64,000 nt of DNA from Roseburia sp. (lineage in GTDB: Bacteria > Bacillota > Clostridia > Lachnospirales > Lachnospiraceae), in the NCBI GenBank assembly GCA_017937095.1, contig JAGBEG010000008.1, positions 22,739 to 86,738 of the forward strand, in the 5' to 3' direction. Numbering within the stretch: position 1 is the first letter of the stretch; each line of letters begins with the position of its first letter. This document shows positions 1 through 8,490 of this stretch, in pieces. Under the pieces are notes generated by a model. That model saw only the letters and a list, made by a program, of their open reading frames with translations, was not told where the DNA came from and did not search any database. The translations under genes were made by a program, and so were the position numbers.

Positions 1-1
1 T

Positions 2-829
2 GTTTCCAACTTAGAGCTGACCGCTGCATACGCGACGATTGCCAACGGCGGTACCTATATCAAGCCGAAGTTCTACACGAAAATTCTTGACCATGACGGA
101 AATGTGCTGCTCGACAATTCTTCGCCGGAGACGCACACCGTCCTTAAGGAAACTACCGCATGGCTTCTGACAGACGCCATGACGGATGTTATGACGCAGG
201 GAACCGGTACACCCGCCTACTTCGGAAGCAGCATGGCGCAGGCAGGTAAATCCGGTACGACCACGAAGAACCGCGATTGCCTCTTTGCCGGCTATACACC
301 ATATTACACTTGTGTTGTATGGGGCGGCTACGACGACAACGCTGTTCAGAGCGGCAGTCAGACTGCTTATCCAAAGAAGATCTGGAAAGCCGTTATGAGC
401 CGGATACACGAGGATCTCGAATACAAAGACTTTGAAAAACCGGACGGCATCGTGACCGCGACCGTCTGCAAGGAATCCGGAAAGCTCGCAATCGACGGCG
501 TATGCACCAACGATCCGCGCGGCAATGCAGCCTACACAGAGTATTTTGCCGAGGGAACGCAGCCTACCGAATACTGCGATCACCATATTCTTATGAATAT
601 CTGTGCAGATTCCGGACAGCTTGCAGGACCAAACTGCCCGAACACCTACGCGACCGGCGTATATATCACCGGCGGTACGCCGACGACAGAGGATGCACCT
701 TATCTTCTGACGGAGGAAGCGCTTGCCAATACCTGTACCTTCCACAATGCGCCCACCACGCCATATCAGGAAACGCCTTATTCTCCTGTTCCCGGCGTGG
801 ACACCCCGACGGACGGCGGCGGCTATTGA
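2..829 (+). CDS. Class A penicillin-binding protein, C-terminal part (5' truncated by window edge)
   Basis: This is the end of a membrane-anchored peptidoglycan synthase; the transpeptidase half cross-links peptides outside the cytoplasmic membrane. The reading frame is open from base 2, so about 275 residues are visible and the start lies outside the window. It opens with a stretch typical of the PBP1A/1B transpeptidase core (LTAAYATIANGG) and carries the third active-site motif KSGTT near visible residue 82 (the KTG box). The catalytic SxxK and the glycosyltransferase domain would be upstream. The tail is a Thr/Pro/Gly-rich extension ending PTDGGGY. A bidirectional terminator follows after about 35 bases. 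Family assignment is strong; the exact paralogue (PBP1A, 1B or 2C) cannot be told. Confidence 0.9.
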   Translation, partial: VSNLELTAAYATIANGGTYIKPKFYTKILDHDGNVLLDNSSPETHTVLKETTAWLLTDAMTDVMTQGTGTPAYFGSSMAQAGKSGTTTKNRDCLFAGYTPYYTCVVWGGYDDNAVQSGSQTAYPKKIWKAVMSRIHEDLEYKDFEKPDGIVTATVCKESGKLAIDGVCTNDPRGNAAYTEYFAEGTQPTEYCDHHILMNICADSGQLAGPNCPNTYATGVYITGGTPTTEDAPYLLTEEALANTCTFHNAPTTPYQETPYSPVPGVDTPTDGGGY

Positions 830-863
830 TCGTCTTCCCCCGACAATGAGACATAATTTCTTT

Positions 864-908
864 AAAAAAGAGATACCATTGGTCTAAGACCAACGGTATC
901 TCTTTTTT
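864..908. terminator. Bidirectional intrinsic terminator between the PBP gene and the convergent minus-strand gene
   Basis: A run of A, a 14-base outer arm (AAAAAAGAGATACC / GGTATCTCTTTTTT) and an inner TTGGT/ACCAA arm around a CTAAG loop make a long hairpin with T-runs on both strands. It lies between two convergent genes and can serve both. Confidence 0.9.
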
Positions 909-960
909 GATGCACACCCGGCGCTTCACCTTCCTATAGCTGCCATTTCCCCTGTCTGCC

Positions 961-1683
961 CTATCTTCTCGGGCGCCTCCCTGTTCGTGCAAAAATATTC
1001 TCCATAATCCCTTCCGCCTGTGCGAGCGCCTCTTTGGTCTGATCCCCTTTCCTACAGCACCAGTCTACTGCCCGCTCCTCTTCGCTTAACACTGCAGCCA
1101 GCTCCTCCTGCGGCACTTTCTCTGCGGCATATTCTTTCAGCGTCAATCTCATCAGACGCTTCATATAACGGTTCAGGCTGTCTCCTGCAAGCTGCTGCAT
1201 ACGCATACGATGCTCGATCGCCTGAATCTCTTTTCGCTGGTTCTCCTGCGTTTCCCGCTTCTCCTGCTCATCCTGTGCAATTTTCACCTGCACCGCATGA
1301 TACTCGAACGCTTCTGCCAGCGCCTCCAAAAACACTCCCTTGAAATCAACCGGACGTAGGAACACACGGAACACATTGCGTTCATTGATAAAGAAATGAA
1401 GCTGCGCCGGACTTATTGTCGTCGTGTAGATGATACAGACCGTGCTCGGCACATTCTTATTGAGGTATGTAATAATCTGTTCCCCGTTATACCCTTCCAG
1501 CGATAAGCCTGTCACTACCACATCGTAATCCTTTTTCTTGATTTTCTTCGCCGCCTCAATGCCGTTTAGTGCCGTATCTATCTCAAATTCCTGTTCCCCC
1601 ATAGCGTCCAGAAATTCCTGAATAATCTGCGGATATTTACTGATAAACAGCATCGATTTGCTCCCATTTTTCTGTTCGCCCAT
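961..1683 (-). CDS. Receiver-like protein with degenerate phosphorylation site and coiled C-terminus
   Basis: The 240-residue product has an N-terminal CheY-like fold pattern (about residues 8-125: hydrophobic strand LFISK, YDVVVTG strand, TTT strand, FLRPVDF near the end) followed by a charged helical region with no recognised DNA-binding or enzymatic domain. In true receivers the third strand ends in the phospho-acceptor Asp and the first in an acidic pair; here the equivalent positions read VVVTG and ISK, and the conserved Lys is Arg. It is therefore probably a phosphorylation-independent pseudo-receiver. The start chosen is the ATG preceded by AAAGGGGAG; longer forms run back through the amt terminator. 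It lies directly downstream of amt-glnB, suggesting but not proving a nitrogen-related role. Confidence 0.6.
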   Translation of the reverse strand: MGEQKNGSKSMLFISKYPQIIQEFLDAMGEQEFEIDTALNGIEAAKKIKKKDYDVVVTGLSLEGYNGEQIITYLNKNVPSTVCIIYTTTISPAQLHFFINERNVFRVFLRPVDFKGVFLEALAEAFEYHAVQVKIAQDEQEKRETQENQRKEIQAIEHRMRMQQLAGDSLNRYMKRLMRLTLKEYAAEKVPQEELAAVLSEEERAVDWCCRKGDQTKEALAQAEGIMENIFARTGRRPRR

Positions 1684-1777
1684 ATCGCCGCTCCCCTTTC
1701 TTTTCCAGTACCTTTTTCCTATACTTATTATAATCGATTTCCGGTGATTCTTCAATATGGCAATCGTGGGGGCATGC

Positions 1778-1803
1778 AAAAACCCCGAAGTTTCCTTCGG
1801 GGT
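1778..1803 (-). terminator. Intrinsic terminator downstream of amt
   Basis: ACCCCGAAG/CTTCGGGGT hairpin with a four-base loop and T5 on the minus strand. It separates amt from the receiver-like gene, so the latter probably depends on read-through or its own promoter. Confidence 0.8.
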
Positions 1804-1834
1804 CTTTGCGTTGATGTATATACTAACTAAGGGG

Positions 1835-1865
1835 ATTAGATTCACCAATCTAATCAGATTAGATT
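1835..1865. repeat. Three alternating arms (ATTAGATT / AATCTAAT / ATTAGATT) after the amt stop
   Basis: Three 8-base arms at 1835-1842, 1847-1854 and 1858-1865. The middle arm is the reverse complement of both neighbours, so two mutually exclusive hairpins are possible. It lies in the amt 3' untranslated region ahead of the intrinsic terminator. Confidence 0.5.
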
Positions 1866-1874
1866 AGTGCAATA

Positions 1875-3071
1875 CTAATGCAGTTCTCTGGAAACGAAAT
1901 CCGGGTAGCCTGATTCAAGACCATGCTCGGTAGAATCAAGTCCTTCGATTTCTTCCTCTGCAGATACTCTAAGACCAATGGTCTTCTTTAATACGATAAA
2001 TACGATGCTCATCGTCACGATTGTCCATGCTGCAATGCAGACAATACCAAGACACTGAATTGCAAGGTGATGTACACCGCCGCCGTAGAATAAACCGTCC
2101 TTGTAATCGAACAGACCGACTGCGATCGTTCCCCAGATACCGTTGCAGCCATGTACTGCGACTGCTCCGACCGGATCGTCAATCTTTAACTTATCCTCAA
2201 TAAAATATACTGCCACGCAGACAAGCACGCCTGCAACTGCTCCGATAATGAAAGAACCGATAACATCTACATTTGCACATCCTGCCGTTACCGCTACAAG
2301 TCCTGCAAGAGAACCGTTTAAGGACATTGATACATCCGGCTTACCGTTTCTGATCCATGTATAAAGCATTGCCGTAACGGTTGCGACTGCCGGCGCTACG
2401 GTTGTTGTTGCAAAAATCTGTGATAACTGCATGGTATCAGATGCTGCTGCACCGTTGAAACCATACCATCCGAACCAGAGGATGAATACGCCAAGCGCAC
2501 CGATTAAGATATTATGACCAAGGATAGGTCTTGGCTTGCCGTTCTTGTCATACTTGCCGATACGAGGTCCTAAGAGCGCTGCACCGATAAATGCTGTGAT
2601 ACCGCCTACCATATGGATGCATGCAGAACCTGCGAAATCGGTAAATCCCATCTCTGTAAGCCACGGTGTTCCACCCCATACCCAGTGCGCCTCGATCGGG
2701 TATACACATAAGCTGATGATAAAGCTGTAAATACAATAGGTAACGAATTTGGTACGCTCTGCCATCGCTCCGGATACAATCGTTGCTGCTGTTGCACAGA
2801 ATACCAGGTTAAATACGAAGGAAGACCAGTCCGTCTCACCAAAATTCGTAAATGGGTTCAATCCCCAGCCGAAAAACTTACCGTCTCCGCAGAGAAGGTT
2901 GTAACCCAACAGATAAAAAGCAACTGTACCGATACAGAAATCCATCAGGTTCTTCATCGTGATGTTACCTACGTTCTTCGCTCTGGTGAAGCCCGCCTCG
3001 ACCATCGCGAATCCACATTGCATAAAAAAGACTAACGCTGCTCCCATCAGGAACCATACACTCATATCCAT
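1875..3071 (-). CDS. amt: Ammonium transporter, Amt family
   Basis: A 398-residue polytopic membrane protein that conducts ammonium across the cytoplasmic membrane. The sequence shows the Amt hallmark CGFAMVEAGFTRAKN near residues 19-33, and the twin pore histidines are intact at about H153 (SACIHMVGG) and H307 (AVHGCNG). The size fits the family (390-450 residues, 11 helices). The start ATG has AGGAGG eight bases upstream. The PII gene lies 174 bases upstream on the same strand, the usual partner that plugs the channel when nitrogen is plentiful. A terminator follows. Confidence 0.95.
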   Translation of the reverse strand: MDMSVWFLMGAALVFFMQCGFAMVEAGFTRAKNVGNITMKNLMDFCIGTVAFYLLGYNLLCGDGKFFGWGLNPFTNFGETDWSSFVFNLVFCATAATIVSGAMAERTKFVTYCIYSFIISLCVYPIEAHWVWGGTPWLTEMGFTDFAGSACIHMVGGITAFIGAALLGPRIGKYDKNGKPRPILGHNILIGALGVFILWFGWYGFNGAAASDTMQLSQIFATTTVAPAVATVTAMLYTWIRNGKPDVSMSLNGSLAGLVAVTAGCANVDVIGSFIIGAVAGVLVCVAVYFIEDKLKIDDPVGAVAVHGCNGIWGTIAVGLFDYKDGLFYGGGVHHLAIQCLGIVCIAAWTIVTMSIVFIVLKKTIGLRVSAEEEIEGLDSTEHGLESGYPDFVSRELH

Positions 3072-3245
3072 AATCTTTTCCTCCTACAAAAAAGAGGATA
3101 ACAGCGGCACGTATACAGACTACGCCCTCTATTATCCCCATTGATAATCTCTTCTTACATGATTCAGTTTTTTCATAATATGTATTCCTCATTCCCCTAT
3201 CAGACGGTTCCTCATTTCCTCTGACACGGGATTTTTCAGTCGTTC

Positions 3246-3584
3246 CTACAGTGCGTCTGTTCCATGCTCGCCTGTACGAATCCTGATTGCATCCTGTACA
3301 TCGTACACGAAAATCTTACCATCGCCGAAATGACCGGTGTTGATCTCATCTACGATCTTATCGATCAGTCCCGGTGCCACATCGTCCGCTACGACCGTCT
3401 CGACCTTGATCTTCGGCAACAGGTTCACTGCATACTCTGCACCGCGGTAATTCTTGATAATACCCTTCTGATTACCATAACCCATGCTGTTTACGATATT
3501 CAGACCGTTTACTTCTTCTGTGTCAAGCACGCTCTTTAAATCTTCGAGCTTTTCCGGCTTGATAATAATTTCCAACTTCTTCAT
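3246..3584 (-). CDS. glnB: Nitrogen regulatory protein PII (GlnB/GlnK family)
   Basis: A 112-residue PII signal protein, cytoplasmic trimer that senses 2-oxoglutarate and ATP/ADP and gates Amt or glutamine synthetase. The T-loop YRGAEY is intact, with Tyr51 (the uridylylation site in proteobacteria) in register when the ATG preceded by GGAGG is used; a TTG two codons upstream is less likely. The C-terminal signature GDGKIFVYDV and RIRTGE are present. It lies upstream of amt and probably shares its transcript. Whether Tyr51 is modified here is unknown; Firmicutes usually lack the uridylyltransferase. GlnK may be the better name given its link to amt. Confidence 0.92.
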   Translation of the reverse strand: MKKLEIIIKPEKLEDLKSVLDTEEVNGLNIVNSMGYGNQKGIIKNYRGAEYAVNLLPKIKVETVVADDVAPGLIDKIVDEINTGHFGDGKIFVYDVQDAIRIRTGEHGTDAL

Positions 3585-3893
3585 ATCCAATCCTCCTTGT
3601 TTTTGTTTTCCGTTTTCTGTTCCCTGTTCACAGATTATTCATTTAAGATTCAAAAATCTTTCATTCTGTAAACATGGAAACTTCATTTCTGTTCCATATA
3701 CTATAACCATACAAACGATAGTTATCAGTATTTGTTACTACCCACAAAACTTTTTCATAATCTGCCAGGTGACATTTGTTGCCTGGCAATCCTCCCGTTA
3801 TAGGGAGTTTTTTATTTTAAGGAGTGAGCTTCCTGCGGCTGCATGGGAAACCTCCGCTTCACCTCTGCAGCCGCCGGGCTCATTTTATGGTAG
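3585..3893. other. Intergenic region between glnN and glnB with several hairpins
   Basis: No protein gene is visible. After the glnN stop comes a hairpin (GCGGCTGCA/TGCAGCCGC, 3835-3843 with 3866-3874), a weak minus-strand terminator. Next are TGCCAGG/CCTGGCA (3763-3769 with 3782-3788) and CTCCC/GGGAG (3792-3796 with 3803-3807); the latter is followed by a T-run on the plus strand, so it looks like a plus-strand terminator although no plus-strand gene precedes it. A possible glnB promoter on the minus strand is TGATAA-N16-TATAGT around 3699-3726. Confidence 0.5.
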
Positions 3894-6014
3894 CTATACC
3901 TCGAAAATCAAATCTCCGTAGGACGGCATCGGCCACATAGCCTTGTCAACTAACATCTCAAGCTTATCAACCGGAGCTCTTAACGCATCCATTGCCGCTT
4001 TTACCTCATCTCTGTAGTAAACAGCCTGATCTCTGCCCTCTTCCATAGCAGCCGCTTTCTCTGTTACATCCTGCAACGCTGCAAGCGCTCTCTTGGACTC
4101 TGCGAGCAGATCGGATACCTCGGTAAGGATCTCTGTCTGTGTGCTGACATCTGCGCCGCATGCATTCTTTACAGCGGTGATAGACTCGGCAAGTACGGTA
4201 GTGTACTTGATGACTGCCGGAATAATCTGCTTTGTCGCAATATCGATCATTGCCTTCGCCTCGATATTGATTTCCTTCGCATAAGTCTCATATTCAATCT
4301 CCACACGGGAGTCTAACTCGGCCTTGGTAAATACCTTGAACTTCTCAAACAGTGCAACTGCCTTCTCTGTGTTGAGCGCCGGAATTGCATCTACCATAGA
4401 GCGGATATTCGGAAGTCCGCGTCTCTCAGCTTCTGCTACCCACTCGTCAGAATAACCGTTTCCGTTGAATACGATTCTCTGATGTGCGGTTGCGTACTCC
4501 TTAATCAGATCATGCACTGCCATATCGAAATCGTCCGCCTTCTCGAGCACATCGCATGCCTCAGAGAATGCCTCTGCTACGATGGTATTGAGTACAACGT
4601 TCGGCTGTGCGATGGAATCCTGGGAACCTACCATACGGAACTCGAACTTGTTTCCGGTAAATGCAAACGGTGATGTACGGTTTCTGTCTGTCGCATCCTT
4701 CATGAAGTCCGGAAGTGTCTTAACACCTGTCTCTAACTTCTGACCGGAAATGCTATGTGTTGCCTCACCTGTGCTGATGAGCTGGGAAAGCACATCCTGA
4801 AGCTGCTCGCCAAGGTAAATGGAAATGATAGCTGGCGGTGCCTCGTTCGCTCCAAGTCTGTGATCGTTTCCGACGTCTGCCGCTGCCTCTCTTAAAAGGT
4901 CTGCATGCTTATCAACTGCCTTTAAGATACAGGTCAGTACCAGTAAGAACTGTACGTTCTCGTGCGGTGTCTTGCCCGGATCTAACAGGTTGATGCCGTC
5001 ATCTGTGGTGATGGACCAGTTGTTGTGCTTACCGGAACCATTCACGCCTGCAAACGGCTTCTCGTGAAGCAGACACTGTAATCCGTGACGTCCTGCAACT
5101 TTCTTTAATGTCTCCATAACCAACTGGTTGTGGTCAACTGCGATATTCGCCTCGGCGTAAATCGGTGCCAGCTCGTGCTGTGCCGGAGCAACCTCGTTGT
5201 GCTGTGTCTTTGCGGTTACGCCAAGCTTCCAGAGCTCCTCGTTCACATCCTTCATGAATGCTGCGATTCTCTCACGGATTGCGCCAAAGTAATGATCCTC
5301 CATCTCCTGACCCTTCGGAGGCATTGCACCGAATAAGGTACGTCCGGTAAAGATCAGATCCTTTCTCTGCAAATACTTCTCTCTGTCAACGATGAAGTAT
5401 TCCTGCTCCGGTCCGACAGACGGGGTTACTCTCTTAGATGTCGTATTTCCAAATAACCGGAGCAGACGAAGCGCCTGCTCATTGATTGCTTCCATGGAAC
5501 GAAGAAGCGGCGTCTTCTGGTCGAGCGCCTCTCCTGTGTAGGAGCAGAATGCGGTCGGAATGCAGAGCGTTGCGCCTGCTGCATCCTGTCTTACAAATGC
5601 CGGTGAAGTACAATCCCACGCTGTATATCCTCTTGCCTCGAACGTAGCTCTCAGTCCGCCGGACGGGAAAGAAGATGCATCCGGCTCGCCCTTGATCAGC
5701 TCTTTACCGGAAAAGCTCATCAGCACTTTACCATTCTCCATCGGAGCGGTGATAAAGGAATCATGCTTCTCTGCCGTTACGCCGGTCAGCGGCTGAAACC
5801 AATGCGTATAATGGGTTGCGCCCTTTTCGATTGCCCATTCCTTCATCTCATGTGCGACAACATCTGCTGTCTCGAGATCAAGTTCCTTGCCCTCGTTGAT
5901 TACTTCCTTCAGTTTCTTGTAAACCTTCTTCGGCAGACGTTCCTGCATCACTGCATCGTTAAATACGTTCTCGCCGAAGATCTCAGCTACATTAAGATAT
6001 CCTGTTTCGCTCAT
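3894..6014 (-). CDS. glnN: Type III glutamine synthetase
   Basis: A 706-residue GSIII enzyme that condenses glutamate and ammonium using ATP in the cytoplasm. Length matches GSIII (about 700-730 residues; GSI is about 450). Visible signatures are SVGPEQEYF in the glutamate/metal-binding region and GSGKHNNWS in the ATP-binding loop. The start ATG has AAAGGATG about eight bases upstream. It heads a nitrogen block followed by glnB and amt on the same strand. Its promoter and a leader terminator lie between 6132 and 6225, suggesting control by transcription attenuation. Confidence 0.95.
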   Translation of the reverse strand: MSETGYLNVAEIFGENVFNDAVMQERLPKKVYKKLKEVINEGKELDLETADVVAHEMKEWAIEKGATHYTHWFQPLTGVTAEKHDSFITAPMENGKVLMSFSGKELIKGEPDASSFPSGGLRATFEARGYTAWDCTSPAFVRQDAAGATLCIPTAFCSYTGEALDQKTPLLRSMEAINEQALRLLRLFGNTTSKRVTPSVGPEQEYFIVDREKYLQRKDLIFTGRTLFGAMPPKGQEMEDHYFGAIRERIAAFMKDVNEELWKLGVTAKTQHNEVAPAQHELAPIYAEANIAVDHNQLVMETLKKVAGRHGLQCLLHEKPFAGVNGSGKHNNWSITTDDGINLLDPGKTPHENVQFLLVLTCILKAVDKHADLLREAAADVGNDHRLGANEAPPAIISIYLGEQLQDVLSQLISTGEATHSISGQKLETGVKTLPDFMKDATDRNRTSPFAFTGNKFEFRMVGSQDSIAQPNVVLNTIVAEAFSEACDVLEKADDFDMAVHDLIKEYATAHQRIVFNGNGYSDEWVAEAERRGLPNIRSMVDAIPALNTEKAVALFEKFKVFTKAELDSRVEIEYETYAKEINIEAKAMIDIATKQIIPAVIKYTTVLAESITAVKNACGADVSTQTEILTEVSDLLAESKRALAALQDVTEKAAAMEEGRDQAVYYRDEVKAAMDALRAPVDKLEMLVDKAMWPMPSYGDLIFEV

Positions 6015-6131
6015 ATTCTACATCCTTTCTTTTCACTGGTCTAATCCCCTGAGACTAGATTTGCTTATTTTAATGTACGCGATTTCCTGTAAGATTTCAA
6101 CCAGAACTTCAGGTAAAATATCGTAATACAG

Positions 6132-6166
6132 AAAAAAGGGCGCTCCAAGTCTATTGGAACACCCTT
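6132..6166 (-). terminator. Leader terminator/attenuator of glnN
   Basis: In minus-strand RNA, AAGGGTGTTCCAA pairs with TTGGAGCGCCCTT (two G-U pairs) around a five-base loop and is followed by a T-run. It lies about 25 nucleotides after the predicted start site and about 120 before the glnN start codon, with no gene ahead of it, so it is a premature terminator for glnN. A possible 35-codon leader ORF (6065-6172) overlaps it, but its ribosome binding site is weak. Confidence 0.7.
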
Positions 6167-6196
6167 GTTCATCGCTCACATTGTTTTGTTGGTATT

Positions 6197-6225
6197 AAGA
6201 TAATACTTTTTCAAATGAAATGCAA
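6197..6225 (-). promoter_or_regulatory. Predicted SigA promoter of glnN
   Basis: TTGCAT (6220-6225), 17-base spacer, TATCTT (6197-6202) on the minus strand. The start site would be near 6190, just ahead of the leader terminator. Confidence 0.6.
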
Positions 6226-6332
6226 GCGAAAAATTTATATTTTTTTAATTTTTACTAATTCAACAAAAAATTTGAACTTCACGTAAAATTATTGTTAATT
6301 CTGTAAAATTCATCCGCAACGTAAATTGTCAC

Positions 6333-6481
6333 AAAAAAAGCCAGCTATGCTGGCTTTTTTAGAGCGAATATTATAACCGCGCGAATTGCCATGAAAAAAA
6401 GCCAGCTATGCTGGCTTTTTTAGAGCGAATATTATAACCGTGCGAATTGCCATGAAAAAAGCCAGCTACGCTGGCTTTTTT
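6333..6481. repeat. Three tandem copies of a terminator-bearing 60-61 bp repeat
   Basis: The hairpin GCCAGC-TATG-CTGGC flanked by A6-7 and T6 occurs three times (GCCAGC begins at 6340, 6401 and 6461). Copies are separated by a conserved AGAGCGAATATTATAACC spacer, so the period is 61 then 60 bases; the third copy has TACG in the loop. Each hairpin is symmetric and can act on both strands. The array ends fba transcription and insulates the glnN promoter. Confidence 0.9.
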
Positions 6482-6484
6482 AGA

Positions 6485-6505
6485 GCGAATGCGTTTACGC
6501 ATTCG
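6485..6505. repeat. Perfect inverted repeat covering the fba stop codon
   Basis: GCGAATGCG TTTA CGCATTCGC spans the last codons and stop of fba and merges with the GCGAAT edge of the adjacent terminator repeat. It gives the fba mRNA a stable 3' hairpin. Confidence 0.6.
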
Positions 6506-7364
6506 CTTTGCCTACCGAACCGAACAGCTCCATCTTCTCCTTAACGGTAGCCTTGATTGCCTCAGCGCCCGGAGCTAAGAGCTTACGCGGGTCAAATCCC
6601 TTGCCCTCAAGGTCTTTGCCTGCCTCGATGTATTTACGTGTAGCATCTGCGAAGGATAACTGGCACTCAGTATTTACATTGATCTTCGCAACACCAAGGG
6701 AGATTGCCTTCTTGATCATATCCTCAGGAATACCTGTACCTCCGTGAAGTACTAACGGCATAACGCCGGTCTTCTGCTGTACTGCATCCAGAGTCTCAAA
6801 GCTTAATCCCTGCCAGTTCTCCGGATATTTGCCATGGATGTTGCCGATACCTGCTGCCAGCATGTCCACGCCGAGATCTGCAATGCGCTTGCACTCATCC
6901 GGATCTGCGCACTCGCCCATACCTACAACGCCGTCTTCCTCGCCGCCGATGGAACCTACCTCAGCCTCGATGGACATTCCCATTGCATGAGCGACCGTTA
7001 CAAGCTCTTTTGTCTTGGCAACGTTCTCATCGATCGGATAGTGGGAACCGTCGAACATAATGGAAGTAAAACCTGCCTTGATGCACTTATAGCATCCTTC
7101 GTATGTACCGTGGTCTAAGTGCAGTGCAACCGGAACTGTGATTCCAAGCTCCTCATCCATTGCCTTTACCATTGCTGCAACCGTGCCGAAGCCCGTCATG
7201 TACTTGCCGGCTCCCTCAGATACGCCAAGGATAACCGGGGACTTTAACTCTTCTGCGGTGAGAAGAATCGACTTCGTCCACTCAAGGTTGTTGATGTTGA
7301 ACTGACCGACTGCATAGTGACCAGCTTTTGCTTTGTCTAACATTTCTTTTGCAGATACTAACAT
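6495..7364 (-). CDS. fba: Class II fructose-1,6-bisphosphate aldolase
   Basis: A 289-residue zinc-dependent aldolase that interconverts fructose-1,6-bisphosphate with DHAP and glyceraldehyde-3-phosphate in glycolysis and gluconeogenesis. Zinc and substrate motifs are visible: ALHLDHGTYE near residue 80, GNIHGKY, and VLHGGTG. Length is usual for the family. I start it at the ATG with GGAGG nine bases upstream (MLVSAKEM); an ATG five codons earlier lies inside that ribosome binding site. It is monocistronic, with its own promoter at 7424-7452 and a triple terminator downstream. Confidence 0.95.
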   Translation of the reverse strand: MLVSAKEMLDKAKAGHYAVGQFNINNLEWTKSILLTAEELKSPVILGVSEGAGKYMTGFGTVAAMVKAMDEELGITVPVALHLDHGTYEGCYKCIKAGFTSIMFDGSHYPIDENVAKTKELVTVAHAMGMSIEAEVGSIGGEEDGVVGMGECADPDECKRIADLGVDMLAAGIGNIHGKYPENWQGLSFETLDAVQQKTGVMPLVLHGGTGIPEDMIKKAISLGVAKINVNTECQLSFADATRKYIEAGKDLEGKGFDPRKLLAPGAEAIKATVKEKMELFGSVGKANA

Positions 7365-7390
7365 AATGAATTCCTCCATAACTTAATCAT

Positions 7391-7406
7391 TTGCCGCATG
7401 CGGCAA
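7391..7406. promoter_or_regulatory. 16-bp perfect palindrome in the fba leader
   Basis: TTGCCGCATGCGGCAA is a perfect 16-base palindrome between the promoter and the fba start codon. It is either an operator or an RNA hairpin; there is no T-run, so it is not a terminator. Confidence 0.5.
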
Positions 7407-7423
7407 TATTTTACCCTACCGCT

Positions 7424-7452
7424 ATTATATATTACTTCCTATAAAAAATAAA
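7424..7452 (-). promoter_or_regulatory. Predicted promoter of fba
   Basis: TTTATT (7447-7452), 17-base spacer, perfect TATAAT (7424-7429) on the minus strand. The -10 is strong, the -35 weak. Confidence 0.6.
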
Positions 7453-7569
7453 GTTAAATTTATAACAATCTTTCCGTTCGCCCGACAAATCCGTCCTCCG
7501 ACACGCCTCCGCATTGCAGACTGAAAAATCATGCTGCGTCATTTCGCGGAAAGTGAATGTGTCACTGCA

Positions 7570-8472
7570 CTATTCCTCATCCGGCACCATGATCGTGACC
7601 GCCTTGCACAGATTCTTCACAACGACCTGCTCGTGGTTGCCGCCAAACTCTCCGTCCAGCGTCCATGGAATCTCTTCCTTCGCCGCAAAATGCACCTCAT
7701 TTGTCTTAAAAGAGTAGATCATATCCGTATCGTCGACAAGGTTGATTAACGATGCAATGATCTCGTTGAGTTCGATCGGATTGCGCGGCTTCTTGATCAG
7801 CGTCACCTCAAACACGCCGTCGTCTAAGAGCACATCCTTTCCGGTCATCCCCTTGAATCCGCCTACAGAAGTAGAATTACTGATCATCCCATAGATAAAT
7901 TCATCCTGAATCCTCACATTCTCATACTCCACCTGCATCAGAAACGACGGTATGTCATGCAGACATTTCGCCCCCTCTAAGATATACGCCGCATGACCGA
8001 GCACATTCTTCCACTCCTGGCTGGTCTTATAGGAAACCTCGGTGAAAAGTCCGAATGCCGCCACATACACAAAGAAATCTTCGTTAAACGCGCCGATATC
8101 GCATGGAAACGGCTTTCCGCTTACAGCCGCCCCCGCCGCCTTTACCATATCCTTTGGAATCCCGAGCGAAGTTGCAAAATCATTCGTGCTTCCTGCCGGA
8201 ATATAGCCAAGCGGCAGTCTATTTTCAAGGCGCATCATACCTGTAACTGTCTCGTCCAGCGTGCCGTCGCCGCCGCTGCAGACAACCATGTCATAACCGG
8301 CCGCCTCCGTCTCCACCTTATGTATCGCGTCACCCGCCGCCTGTGTCGGATAGATCGTCACCTCATAATCCGCCTTCACCATCGTATCCACGATATCCAA
8401 AAGCTGGTTCTTGATCTGCGCCTTGCCGGAGTGCGGATTCAATACAAACAATAGCCTCTTTTTCATACCCAT
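7570..8472 (-). CDS. Diacylglycerol kinase-family lipid kinase (YegS/BmrU-like)
   Basis: A 300-residue soluble lipid kinase, likely phosphorylating diacylglycerol or a related lipid at the inner membrane face. It has the DAGK catalytic motif GGDGT at residues 67-71, the N-terminal nucleotide-binding stretch NPHSGK, and the glycine-rich region GYIPAGSTNDFA. Length is typical of DgkB/YegS proteins. It ends the long minus-strand block, 18 bases after the HPr-like gene. The start codon has AAAGGG upstream; a second ATG two codons later is also possible. The substrate cannot be told. Confidence 0.85.
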   Translation of the reverse strand: MGMKKRLLFVLNPHSGKAQIKNQLLDIVDTMVKADYEVTIYPTQAAGDAIHKVETEAAGYDMVVCSGGDGTLDETVTGMMRLENRLPLGYIPAGSTNDFATSLGIPKDMVKAAGAAVSGKPFPCDIGAFNEDFFVYVAAFGLFTEVSYKTSQEWKNVLGHAAYILEGAKCLHDIPSFLMQVEYENVRIQDEFIYGMISNSTSVGGFKGMTGKDVLLDDGVFEVTLIKKPRNPIELNEIIASLINLVDDTDMIYSFKTNEVHFAAKEEIPWTLDGEFGGNHEQVVVKNLCKAVTIMVPDEE

Positions 8473-8490
8473 TCATACACCCTTTTCTCT

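Noticed and set aside
1684-1848. N-terminal extension of the receiver-like gene
   Set aside because: It would be translated across the amt terminator and has no ribosome binding site; the downstream ATG has a good one.
6132-6166. ANTAR hexaloop target in the glnN leader
   Set aside because: The hairpin loop is five bases (TAGAC) and a two-hairpin arrangement with hexaloops could not be drawn.
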